From NCBI RefSeq assembly GCF_020144665.1, contig NZ_JAAHBQ010000008.1, positions 1 to 64,000 on the forward strand: DNA of 64,000 bases, read 5' to 3'. Under the pieces are notes generated by a model that was not told where the DNA came from, ran no database searches, and was given only the letters and a program-made list of their open reading frames with translations. This document shows, one piece after another, positions 54,644 to 62,948 of the stretch. This DNA is from Oscillatoria salina IIICB1. Lineage in GTDB: Bacteria; Cyanobacteriota; Cyanobacteriia; Cyanobacteriales; SIO1D9. The number at the start of each line of letters is the position of its first letter. Positions within the stretch are counted from its first letter, which is position 1. Made by a program: the position numbers and the translations under genes.

Positions 54644-56137
54644 TTAATCATCTTGCCAATTTTTCGCTCGCTCGACCGCTTTTTGCCAAATAATAAAGTT
54701 ATCTTGAGCTTGATTTGCACCTACTCCAGGATCGAAGATTCTATCTACTTTTCTACTGGCAATCAATTCGCGATAATCTTGATAGAAACCCACCGCTAAA
54801 CCCGCACCAAAAGCTGTTCCTTGAGCGGTTGCATCAAGGATAGCGGGACGTTCGACAGGAACACCTAAAATATCAGCTTGAAACTGCATTAAAAAGTCAT
54901 TTTTGCAAGCACCACCATCAACTTTTAAAAGCTTAACTGCTGTGTCGCTATCTTGATTAATTGCTTCGACAACTTCTTTGACTTGATAAGCTATTGATTC
55001 GAGTACCGATCGCACGATATGCTCTCTTTGTACGCCCCCGGTAATTCCCAAGAAAGCCCCACGTGCGCTCATATCCCAATGAGGTGTCCCTAAACCACTT
55101 AATGCTGGTACAAAATAAACGCCATTGCTGTCTTTTACTTGAGTAGCTAAAGTCTCAGTTTCGGCGGCGGATTTAATTAATTTTAACCCGTCTCGCAACC
55201 ATTGAATACAAGCCCCAGTGGTAAACATCGCTCCTTCGAGAGCATAGTTTGTTTTCTCTGCTGTAGTCCAAGCTACAGTAGCCAGAAGTTGATGTTGAGA
55301 AAGTGTGAGATTGTCTTCAGTTTGGGCTACAAGAAAGCAGCCTGTACCGTAGGTGCATTTTAACATCCCGGCGCGATCGCAGCCGTGAGCAAATAAGGCT
55401 GCTTGTTGGTCGCCAAATATCGCCGTAATCGGTATTTCTGCGCCGAATAACTCCGGATCTGTTTTGCCAAACAAACCTATGCTAGGCTTAATTTCAGGCA
55501 TCATCTGACGGGGAATTGCAAACAAGTCTAATAACTCTTCGTCCCAGTCTTTTGCTGCTAAATTCATCAACATCGTTCGACTCGCATTGCTATGGTCTGT
55601 TGCATGAATTTTGCCATTTGTCAAGTTCCACAAAATCCAACTATCGACAGTACCAGCAATAACGTTATTTAAGTTAACATTTGGTTGATTTTCGCGCAGC
55701 CAACTCAGTAACCAAGCGAGTTTCGTTGCGGAGAAATAAGCATCGACAACTAAACCTGTGCGTTGTTGAATTTCCGCAGCTTTACCTTGAGCAATTAATT
55801 GGCGACAATGAGCAGCAGTACGTCGATCTTGCCAGACGATCGCCTTATGCAACGGTTCGCCTGTAACCTTATCCCAAAGTAAACAAGTTTCGCGCTGCAC
55901 AGTCAAACCAAGCGCAACTATTTGTTGAGGAGAAATACTCTTTTTGGCTAAAGCTTGTTGAATTACAGTACAAGTATCCTGCCAAATTTCTGTAGGGTCG
56001 TGTTCCAACCATCCAGGTTTAGGGTAATATTGCTTTAATTCTTGGTAAGCTTGGGTAACAAGATCGCCAGACGCATCGAAAACGATTGCACGGCTGCCTG
56101 TAGTACCGAGATCGAGAGCTAAAATATAATTTGTCAT
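54644..56137 (-). CDS. glpK: Glycerol kinase
   Basis: 497 residues, full length. FGGY-kinase hallmarks: LALDLGTTGSRAIVFD (phosphate 1), WQDRRTAAHC, GTVDSWILWNLT, FGDQQAALFAHGC, KCTYGTGCFLV, and the C-terminal LKVDGGACKNDFLMQFQADILGVPVERP. It makes glycerol-3-phosphate from glycerol and ATP. Leftward; no glpF or glpD adjacent. Confidence 0.97.
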   Translation of the reverse strand: MTNYILALDLGTTGSRAIVFDASGDLVTQAYQELKQYYPKPGWLEHDPTEIWQDTCTVIQQALAKKSISPQQIVALGLTVQRETCLLWDKVTGEPLHKAIVWQDRRTAAHCRQLIAQGKAAEIQQRTGLVVDAYFSATKLAWLLSWLRENQPNVNLNNVIAGTVDSWILWNLTNGKIHATDHSNASRTMLMNLAAKDWDEELLDLFAIPRQMMPEIKPSIGLFGKTDPELFGAEIPITAIFGDQQAALFAHGCDRAGMLKCTYGTGCFLVAQTEDNLTLSQHQLLATVAWTTAEKTNYALEGAMFTTGACIQWLRDGLKLIKSAAETETLATQVKDSNGVYFVPALSGLGTPHWDMSARGAFLGITGGVQREHIVRSVLESIAYQVKEVVEAINQDSDTAVKLLKVDGGACKNDFLMQFQADILGVPVERPAILDATAQGTAFGAGLAVGFYQDYRELIASRKVDRIFDPGVGANQAQDNFIIWQKAVERAKNWQDD

Positions 56138-56278
56138 CGCTAGAAAAATTAGCGCTTGGTATTCTGGGATACTTAATAGCTTACAATCTCGTTACTTGCC
56201 GATCCATTTCTTTTTTTTAAGTGACTCAAAAAGTGATGTTATAATCTCTACCGTTAGAGAGATGAATTTTTGAGCAAA

Positions 56279-56437
56279 ATGGATCGTCAAGACCCCAGAA
56301 AAGACACAAAAACCTTAATTTTGGTAGCCCTGATTACCAGTTCTTCTGTAGCGATCGGCTTTAATAATCTCAGATGGTTTTTGGGAAATGTATTGGTAGA
56401 AGGAAAACAAGTTTTAGAACAAATAGATCGTCAATAA
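56279..56437 (+). CDS. Short single-pass membrane protein (52 residues), putative
   Basis: An ATG-led frame of 52 residues starting MDRQDPRKDTKTLIL and ending LEQIDRQ. A hydrophobic stretch of about 15 residues (TLILVALITSSSVAIG) is followed by a polar end with FNNLRWFLGNVLVEGKQVLEQ. A TATAAT hexamer lies 34 bases upstream (56240-56245). The frame contains HIP1-like CGATCG. It stands between divergent genes with no competing reading frame. Plausible but short; coding status is uncertain. Confidence 0.45.
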   Translation: MDRQDPRKDTKTLILVALITSSSVAIGFNNLRWFLGNVLVEGKQVLEQIDRQ

Positions 56438-56484
56438 TTCAGGATAAATTCCGCGAAAGAAAGACATTTGCATCGAAAAAATAT

Positions 56485-56679
56485 CTATCTAGCATTGCGT
56501 TCTTCCTGCGAAGGAATTTCATCTAGAGAAACTTGATTTTCTCTGTATCGCTTGACAAAATCGCGTCTAGATTTTAACCGAGAGTCACTTATTTCCGCAG
56601 ATTGAAGAGAAAGAGAAGCCAAAAAAGACTTTGCTTGTTCTAATTCTGCATCATTATCAACTTCAATAATTAATCGCAT
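56485..56679 (-). CDS. Small antitoxin-like hypothetical protein downstream of xisI
   Basis: 64 residues from the ATG at 56679, chosen because GAGGA lies 8 bases upstream; an ATG at 56697 gives 70. The sequence starts MRLIIEVDNDAELEQAKSFLASLSL and ends in a charged helix (RRDFVKRYRENQVSLDEIPSQEERNAR). Such small proteins in cyanobacteria look like orphan antitoxins that precede PIN toxins, but no toxin follows here. It is on the same strand as xisH-xisI, 32 bases after xisI. Confidence 0.65.
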   Translation of the reverse strand: MRLIIEVDNDAELEQAKSFLASLSLQSAEISDSRLKSRRDFVKRYRENQVSLDEIPSQEERNAR

Positions 56680-56711
56680 CTGATACTTCCTCAGCATTTA
56701 TTAGTTCAATT

Positions 56712-57050
56712 TTACCCTAAAGCAAAGTCTGTGTACTTGCGTACATGAGGAGCATGATATGCTAACACTATATCTTGCTTTGGAACACCCTTCTCAACTA
56801 ATTGAGACGCGATCGCGTTTTCCGTTCCATCATATTGAACCCAGATTTTTCCCTCAATAATGTCAACGTGCAAAATACAGCCATAAATTCGCGTACTGCT
56901 GTTTTTCCACCCTAAGTTAACCAGTTGATAACGATCTCTCTCTCGGTCAAAAATAACCTGACTTTTAACTGGGTCATTCGGAGAGCGAAGTTTAGTTCTT
57001 TCGAGCAATAATTCTTGAATTAATTGGCGGTATAAATCTAATTTATCCAT
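56712..57050 (-). CDS. xisI: XisI protein (fdxN element excision controlling factor family)
   Basis: 112 residues. Family features are clear: MDKLDLYRQLIQELLLER start, the central VIFDRERDRYQLVNLGWKNSSTRIYGCILHVDI, and GVPKQDIVLAYHAPHVRKYTDFA at the end. In Anabaena XisI with XisH is needed for XisF-driven excision of the fdxN element. Such pairs are abundant in cyanobacteria outside any element, so the role here is uncertain. It overlaps the end of xisH by 13 bases, indicating coupling. Confidence 0.93.
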   Translation of the reverse strand: MDKLDLYRQLIQELLLERTKLRSPNDPVKSQVIFDRERDRYQLVNLGWKNSSTRIYGCILHVDIIEGKIWVQYDGTENAIASQLVEKGVPKQDIVLAYHAPHVRKYTDFALG

Positions 57051-57454
57051 TGCACAATTTCCTCTTTGTCTGTACTGTAAACCAATAAAGGAATCTGGTT
57101 TCGACGCAGCACGGTTTGAATAAATGAATACTTGAAAAATCGTTTATAAATCTCTGATGGAATCGCTAGATACAAGCGTCTATCAGCTTCCTCTTCTTCT
57201 AAAGCAATCCGATAATTAATAAATTGACCAATAGCAGTATGAAACTCAGAAATAGTTGAAGGTGAGAGAAATGTTTTAATCTCTACGGCAATTTTATCAC
57301 CATCTTTCGTTGCTGCAATTAATCTTTCTGCCCCTAGATCGATGTAAAAATCAACAAATCCTAAATCAATATGATACGGATCGTGAGTAATTGTCCACCC
57401 CTCATTCTCAAGTGCAGTTCTAACTAACTCGTGAAACGCATCTTTTGCACGCAT
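57038..57454 (-). CDS. xisH: XisH protein (fdxN element excision controlling factor family, nuclease-like fold)
   Basis: 138 residues. Starts RAKDAFHELVRTALENEGWTITHDP; the segment YIDLGAERLIAATKDGDKIAVEIKTF gives Asp39, then Glu58-Ile-Lys60, matching a PD-(D/E)xK-type nuclease core. XisH has been described as endonuclease-like, but its activity is not established. It is the first gene of a leftward trio xisH-xisI-small ORF. The site-specific recombinase xisF is not nearby. Confidence 0.93.
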   Translation of the reverse strand: MRAKDAFHELVRTALENEGWTITHDPYHIDLGFVDFYIDLGAERLIAATKDGDKIAVEIKTFLSPSTISEFHTAIGQFINYRIALEEEEADRRLYLAIPSEIYKRFFKYSFIQTVLRRNQIPLLVYSTDKEEIVQWIN

Positions 57455-57612
57455 AATCGTGAGTTATGGGACTTAAACTGTTTATGTCAATTTTATCGTG
57501 TATTGTCGTCCCGCCTCGATGCTGAGAGCAAGGGTAACAGAAATTTAGTCAAAACCGAATGGCGATCGCCGCGCTATACTAGAAAATTGTCAAGTAAATT
57601 TATCTTTAGTAT

Positions 57613-59205
57613 ATGTTTTGGGCTGATAAAATCGCAGCAGGTACGCAAGGCGAACAATTAGTTAATGATTCTAAGACTCCTTCTGGTAGAGTTCACGTAG
57701 GGTCTTTGCGGGGTGTAATTATCCACGATGTAATTTATCGTGCCTTGAAACGTGCTGACAAGCCCGTTAAATTTATGTATGGTGTGGATGACTACGATGC
57801 ACTCGATACCGTACCCAAATATTTAGACCAAGCCAAGTTTTCTCCTTATCTCGGTTATCCTCTGTGTAATGTTCCTTCTCCCAATGATACTGCTAGCGAT
57901 TACGCGAAGTATTTTATGGGTGAATTTCTCGAAGTTTTTGACTATTTGGGAGTTAAACCCGAAGAAGTTTATTATTTGCGGGATTTATATCGCAGTGGCA
58001 AACTGAATAAATATATCGATATTTTCCTGAATAATGCTCATTTAGTCCGCGAAGCTTATCTCGAAGTAAGTAAAGCCGAACGTCCGGATAATTGGTATCC
58101 TTTTCAAGTTATTTGCGAAAATTGTGGCAAAATTGCTACTACTGTGGTAACAGATTATCAGGATGGAGAAGTCTTTTATACTTGTCAGCCAGAAGCAACA
58201 AACTATGTAGATGGTTGCGGACATTCTGGTTGGATTTCTCCTTTTGATGGTAATGGTAAATTACCTTGGAAAGTTGAGTGGGTAGCGAAGTGGGAACTTG
58301 TGGGTGTAACTATTGAGTTAGCTGGAAAAGATCACTCGCAAAAAGGCGGTTCCAGGGATGTCGCTAATGCAATTTGTCGGAAAGTTTTACGGGAAAAGCC
58401 TCCTTTCCACGCACCTTATGAATTTATCTTAGTTGGGGGAACCAAGATGAGTTCTTCTAAAGGTGTGGGTTCGAGTGCGAAGGAAATTTCTGCTTTACTT
58501 CCGCCAGAATTATTGCGCTTTTTGATGTTACGAACTCAACCGAAAACGGTAATTAATTTTGAGCCAAATTACGAAACAATTACTCGTTTATTTCGCGACT
58601 ATGACGCGCTCAATGATAAGTATAAAGCAGAGGTTGAGTCAGCCGCCGAGAAACCCGAAGAACTTAGTAAAGAATTTATGCCGCTAGTTTATTCGCAACT
58701 AGATGGTGAAGTCAAAACTTATCAAGCTTTTGATTTTAGTACGCTAATTTCTTTACTACAAATTCCCGGTTTAGATCTCAAAGAAGAAGTGGAAAAGCGC
58801 AGCGAAGCACCTTTAACTGACTCCGATTGGCAAATAATTAATCGTCGTATTGAAGTGGCGAAAAAGTGGCTAGAAGACTATGCTGATGAGGAAGAAAAGT
58901 TAGTTATTTATTGGGATTCTGTACCGGAAAAAACGCAAGAATTGAGCGAAGAACAAGTAAATTATTTGCAAAATTTGCAGGAGAATTTAGCAGGAACAAG
59001 TAATTGGGAAGCCGAAGAGTTACAAACTACTTTGTTCTCGACGGCTAAGGCTTTACCAATTAAACCAGGTAAGGCTTTTCCGGCGGTTTATTACTCGTTT
59101 TTAGGGAAAGAACGCGGTCCAAAAGCAGGCGGTTTGTTATCTTATTTGAATAAGGATTTTGTGTTGCAGCGTTTGCAGGATGTAGTTGCCATGAAAAAAA
59201 GTTAG
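57613..59205 (+). CDS. lysS: Class I lysyl-tRNA synthetase
   Basis: 530 residues of the class I (archaeal-type) LysRS. HIGH-like motif in TPSGRVHVGS (Pro23-Ser-Gly-Arg-Val-His28-Val-Gly30), KMSSSK at 278-283, and a zinc-like insert with Cys168, Cys171, Cys191 and Cys202. GKDHSQKGGSRDVANAICRKVL and the C-terminal helical domain (from about 330) are conserved. It charges tRNA-Lys with lysine. Most cyanobacteria use the unrelated class II enzyme, so this form is unusual. No second LysRS is in the window. Confidence 0.94.
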   Translation: MFWADKIAAGTQGEQLVNDSKTPSGRVHVGSLRGVIIHDVIYRALKRADKPVKFMYGVDDYDALDTVPKYLDQAKFSPYLGYPLCNVPSPNDTASDYAKYFMGEFLEVFDYLGVKPEEVYYLRDLYRSGKLNKYIDIFLNNAHLVREAYLEVSKAERPDNWYPFQVICENCGKIATTVVTDYQDGEVFYTCQPEATNYVDGCGHSGWISPFDGNGKLPWKVEWVAKWELVGVTIELAGKDHSQKGGSRDVANAICRKVLREKPPFHAPYEFILVGGTKMSSSKGVGSSAKEISALLPPELLRFLMLRTQPKTVINFEPNYETITRLFRDYDALNDKYKAEVESAAEKPEELSKEFMPLVYSQLDGEVKTYQAFDFSTLISLLQIPGLDLKEEVEKRSEAPLTDSDWQIINRRIEVAKKWLEDYADEEEKLVIYWDSVPEKTQELSEEQVNYLQNLQENLAGTSNWEAEELQTTLFSTAKALPIKPGKAFPAVYYSFLGKERGPKAGGLLSYLNKDFVLQRLQDVVAMKKS

Positions 59206-59531
59206 AGCTATACTTAGGTTTGTTTCATTTTCTCTTAGAAATTGTTTAACCTAACCCCCCTACCCCCTTCCCTACGAGGGAAGGGGGAGTAATTAATTAA
59301 TAATTTTCAACTCAAAATAATTATCAAAATGCTCCCCTCTCCTTGTCGGAGAGGGGTTGGGGGAGAGGTAATAATCAAATGTTTACAATATTAGAAATTG
59401 TCTAACCTAACCCCCCTACCCTACGAGGGAAGGGGGAGTAATTAATTAATAATTTTCAACTCAAAATAATTATCAAAATGCTCCCCTCTCCTTGTCGGAG
59501 AGGGGTTGGGGGAGAGGTGATAATCAAATGT
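59206..59531. other. Non-coding region filled by a tandem duplication
   Basis: 326 bases between the converging lysyl-tRNA synthetase and membrane-protein genes. Almost all of it is two head-to-tail copies listed below. Each copy contains a GC-rich hairpin, CCCCTCTCC with GGAGAGGGG around TTGTC, which may serve as a terminator for both flanking genes. Confidence 0.7.
59235..59390. repeat. Tandem intergenic repeat, copy 1
   Basis: 156-base unit from TTAGAAATTG to GTTTACAATA. It differs from the copy at 59391-59540 by a CCCCCTTC-like 8-base insertion, one substitution near the start and one near the end. Contains TAATTAATTAATAATTTTC and two GC-rich hairpins. Confidence 0.92.
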
Positions 59532-59540
59532 TTACAATAA
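59391..59540. repeat. Tandem intergenic repeat, copy 2
   Basis: 150-base unit directly abutting copy 1. Its last 9 bases overlap the 3' end of the leftward membrane-protein gene, supplying its stop codon (TAA at 59534-59532) and the final codon. Confidence 0.92.
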
Positions 59541-60002
59541 TTGACCGCCTCGAAAACGCCAGCGAGGAAATAAAAGACGTATAATAGATTGGGAAGCAAG
59601 GAACACCCCTAACCAAACTAAGCTGTAATGAATAGTAAACCAAACTAAAGGTAAATCTTGCTTAATTCCTGGTAATCCAAATAATTTTACCAAACAAGCG
59701 ACAAATATTGCTTCCCAAATTCCTGCTAAAAGTTGAAACGCTGCGGGCCAATCTCGATCCCAACGAAATTGCTGAATGTAATTATAAACTAAATCCCAAA
59801 CTAAGCCAAATAGAGCGATATAGAGCAAGATCCGAAAAAAGATTGCGCCACTATCTGTGCCTGGTCCAATAATGCCAAAAGAGAAAGGTAAGGTGATTAA
59901 AACACCGACAGTTGCTAAAAGAAAGATGCGAGTTTGCCAGCGTCCGAAGAGGGTAGGGGTCATAAATTTGTCGTTGGTTTTAGTAGGATTAATTATTGAC
60001 AT
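59532..60002 (-). CDS. Conserved four-helix membrane protein, function unknown
   Basis: 156 residues with four hydrophobic helices: about 25-44 (IFLLATVGVLITLPFSFGI), 53-72, 87-107 and 121-145. Charged loops (QQFRWDRDW, RLLFPRWRFRGGQLL) fit a small integral membrane protein. Seen as a conserved hypothetical in cyanobacteria. ATG at 60002 chosen; Met14 (MTPTLFGRW) is a possible shorter start. It follows the CHAT gene by 25 bases on the same strand, so the two may be cotranscribed. Confidence 0.75.
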   Translation of the reverse strand: MSIINPTKTNDKFMTPTLFGRWQTRIFLLATVGVLITLPFSFGIIGPGTDSGAIFFRILLYIALFGLVWDLVYNYIQQFRWDRDWPAAFQLLAGIWEAIFVACLVKLFGLPGIKQDLPLVWFTIHYSLVWLGVFLASQSIIRLLFPRWRFRGGQLL

Positions 60003-60027
60003 CTTAGCCGCAAAAATTAGCTATTGC

Positions 60028-62742
60028 CTAGAGCCAGTTACCCACTAAAACAAAAGCCCCCCAAAAATAAGGTACAGAGAATTTTTCGTCTTGTAATACG
60101 GCTACTTGGGCGCGGCGGAGGGCTTCGGCTTTGGTGATTTCCGAGTTGGTTAATTCTTGGTAAAATCGAGTCATTAACTCAGTTGTGGCGAGGTCGCTGA
60201 TTAACCACAAAGAGGCGAGGGTACTACGCGCCCCGGCTTTAACTGCTACTCCGGCTAGTCCTAATGCGGCGCGTTTGTCTCCGGCGGCGGTTTGACAAGC
60301 GCTGAGGACGAGTAGTTCTATGGGGGCAGAGTTAAGTCCTTCTTTACGAATAATTGTATCTAATTCGTTTGCGTTGATGCGATCGCTCCAGGTGAGAATA
60401 AAGGTATCTTCAGCTTGGGAACTAAATTGACCGTGGGTGGCGACGTGAACAACTGGAAAAGGAAGCGAGTCAATTATATCTTCAAAGTTGTCTTTGGTGA
60501 AAGATTGATTGAAGAGAAGTTGGTTTGGTGCGATCGCGTCAATTTTCTCTAATTCTAATTCTACCCCAGGTAATGCGGAAAATCCTTGACGAGCTTCGCT
60601 GAGTCCCGCCATAATAATTTTTACTTCTTGTCTTTGTAAAGGTTGAGGGTCGATTAGTTGTAAGCCTGGCGCGATCGCGATACTATATTTCTCAATTAAA
60701 TATTGTTCGCTGTCGTGCATAACTGCCATGGGAATGTTACGCAAAACTCCATCTAAGACAAAGACTAAGGTTTTGATGTTGCTAGCCGCTAATTCTGTTT
60801 CGATGGGGCGAATTAGCCAGTTATAAACTTCTTGGGATAGTTGTAAAGCAAATCTGTTTTGACGTTTGAAAATTGTGTCGCGTAATTCAAGAACTTGATT
60901 TTCTAGTTCGTTTTGGGGTAAAAATGTGGCGTAGTGACGCAAAGGTTTTCCGGGCAAGGCGACAATTACTTCTAGGCGATCGGGTAAAATAATTGTGGAG
61001 AAAACTGCTGCGGTGGGGTCAATTTGGTCGATTTCTTTGGCTACGGTTTCACGGGTATTGACGCAATTGTCTTGGAAAAAGTTATTTAATTCTGCTAGTC
61101 GGTGAGATTCAATAATTTTTCTCGCTTGAATGATATCTGCTTGAGTTACATTTGCTTCTGGTTGTAATAATAAGTCTACCAGTTGACGATACACTGGTTC
61201 GACTCTTTCTTGGAAGTCAAATCTCGCTTCTGTACTAATATTAACTAGATCGATACCTAAAGAATCAAGGATTTTTACTGCTTCTGAGATAGACGCGATC
61301 GCAGCTTTTCGATCTCCTTTGGCTTTTTGAATTCTTCCTAGTTGCCATAAATATTGATAAGTTATATCTGTGGCACCGAATGCTGGTGCAATATTTAAGG
61401 CTTGGAGAGTAATTGTTTCTGCTCGATCTAGTTGCTGGGTTATTTCGTAAATTTTACCAATCTCTCCAATTGCATATGCTTCTCCTCGTTTGTCTCCTAT
61501 TTTTCTCGCAATTTCTGCGGCTTTTTGGAGGATTAATTCTATTTCTTGAGGGTTTTTTGAGCGCGTTCTTTGTTGAAGTTTTTCTAAGTTTCTGGCAAAA
61601 TTAATTCTCGCTTGAACTGCTATTTTTGTTGGTTTCAAGGCTTCAATTTCTTGTTGAATTAAGGTGACGATCTCTTCAGCTTTGGCATATCTTTCTAGTT
61701 CGATAAAGACATTAAATTTGTTGAGGTGTGCCTTGATTTTTGTGTTCGGCGAGCTTGATAATTCTTGCCCTTGCTGATAGTATTCTAAAGCTTTGTTGAG
61801 TCTTGATTCGATCCAAGTTCCATCGGCTTTTTTCGCAAATGCTCTTTCGGCGTTACCCAAACTGAGATAAATTGTGCCAAGATCTGCTAAATCAGGAAAC
61901 TGCGAATTTAGTCGCAAACTTTCTTGGTAAATAGTTTCCGATAGCTCTAAATTTCCGACTACTTTGAGTAAAAGATCGCCGAGTTTATGTAGTCCAATAA
62001 TTTTGGTTTGAGGATCGGGATAATTGCCGATGATTTTCAGCAATTCTTGAGCAAAATCAACTAATTCTTCAGAAGTTAACTCATTGAGAGAGTCACATTC
62101 AATAATTTCTAAGTTTAAAGATTTGCCCAAAGTAGTAATATCGATGTCGAAAGCAGAAAATAAAGTGTCACAAGCGCGAGGATATAGTCCTAAGTTTTGT
62201 AGGGCTTGGGACTGATTTATTTTACTTTTTGACTCGCCAATTTTATGCTCGATTTGATGATATAATTGAGCCGATTTTTGCCAAGTTTCTAAAGCATTTT
62301 CTCCTTGTCCGATCGCTAGCTGTAAATCGCCTTGAATGTCGAGAGTTTGGGCTAAGATAATCTCGCGGCTCTTGTCTTGGGGTTGATTTTGTAATAAACT
62401 AAGACTGGTTGCTAAATTGGTCTGTGCTGAGGAGATTTCGCCTAGTTCTTTGTAGGTGGCAGCGAGATTGCTTAATGCCGCAGCTTGATTCAAGACATCT
62501 CCTTGCCGTGCAAATTCCTCTGCTGCTTGCTGTAAAACCCCGACTGCGGCTGGAAAATTTCGCTCTTGTAACAAGGTTTTCGCTCGGTCGATTAGCTGGT
62601 ATGCTGTTACTTGAGCTTGAGAAATGGCGATCGCCGAATTTTTGACTTGAGCAACTACAGGTTGTATCCCCACCGCTAAGATAAACAAGCAGACTAACAA
62701 GATTAACTTCGGTTTGTAGTTGAAGAATTTCCGCTTTCGCAT
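60028..62742 (-). CDS. Exported CHAT domain protein with TPR repeats
   Basis: 904 residues from the ATG at 62742; the longest frame opens with TTG. An N-terminal signal segment (about 10-32, LILLVCLFILAVGIQPVVAQ) suggests export. TPR-type helical repeats occupy about 45-520 and a CHAT (caspase HetF associated with TPRs) domain the C-terminal third. The Cys-His dyad is intact: His770 in HVATHGQFS and Cys816 in LSACQTAAG, followed by AVKAGARSTLASLW. Caspase-like peptidase activity is predicted. It stands next to an adhesin-like gene, a common cyanobacterial pairing. Confidence 0.93.
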   Translation of the reverse strand: MRKRKFFNYKPKLILLVCLFILAVGIQPVVAQVKNSAIAISQAQVTAYQLIDRAKTLLQERNFPAAVGVLQQAAEEFARQGDVLNQAAALSNLAATYKELGEISSAQTNLATSLSLLQNQPQDKSREIILAQTLDIQGDLQLAIGQGENALETWQKSAQLYHQIEHKIGESKSKINQSQALQNLGLYPRACDTLFSAFDIDITTLGKSLNLEIIECDSLNELTSEELVDFAQELLKIIGNYPDPQTKIIGLHKLGDLLLKVVGNLELSETIYQESLRLNSQFPDLADLGTIYLSLGNAERAFAKKADGTWIESRLNKALEYYQQGQELSSSPNTKIKAHLNKFNVFIELERYAKAEEIVTLIQQEIEALKPTKIAVQARINFARNLEKLQQRTRSKNPQEIELILQKAAEIARKIGDKRGEAYAIGEIGKIYEITQQLDRAETITLQALNIAPAFGATDITYQYLWQLGRIQKAKGDRKAAIASISEAVKILDSLGIDLVNISTEARFDFQERVEPVYRQLVDLLLQPEANVTQADIIQARKIIESHRLAELNNFFQDNCVNTRETVAKEIDQIDPTAAVFSTIILPDRLEVIVALPGKPLRHYATFLPQNELENQVLELRDTIFKRQNRFALQLSQEVYNWLIRPIETELAASNIKTLVFVLDGVLRNIPMAVMHDSEQYLIEKYSIAIAPGLQLIDPQPLQRQEVKIIMAGLSEARQGFSALPGVELELEKIDAIAPNQLLFNQSFTKDNFEDIIDSLPFPVVHVATHGQFSSQAEDTFILTWSDRINANELDTIIRKEGLNSAPIELLVLSACQTAAGDKRAALGLAGVAVKAGARSTLASLWLISDLATTELMTRFYQELTNSEITKAEALRRAQVAVLQDEKFSVPYFWGAFVLVGNWL

Positions 62743-62948
62743 ACCATATTTACTCTCAAAAGTCAAGGTTTTCGCTCGCCCAATAGCTGAAAAATTTGTC
62801 AGGAAAGGTGGTCGGCGATCGTAGCGCGCTCAAGTAATATTTCACTCCCAATTAATAACATTTTACCTCTAATTTGTGACCTTAAATCTCCAATTAATAA
62901 CCAATCATTTCCGTAAAATTTTACCTTTAATTAACAAAAAATCAGCTC

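Noticed and set aside
56485-57454. fdxN-type excisable element
   Set aside because: xisH and xisI are present but no XisF recombinase, nif gene or matching border repeats are in the window.
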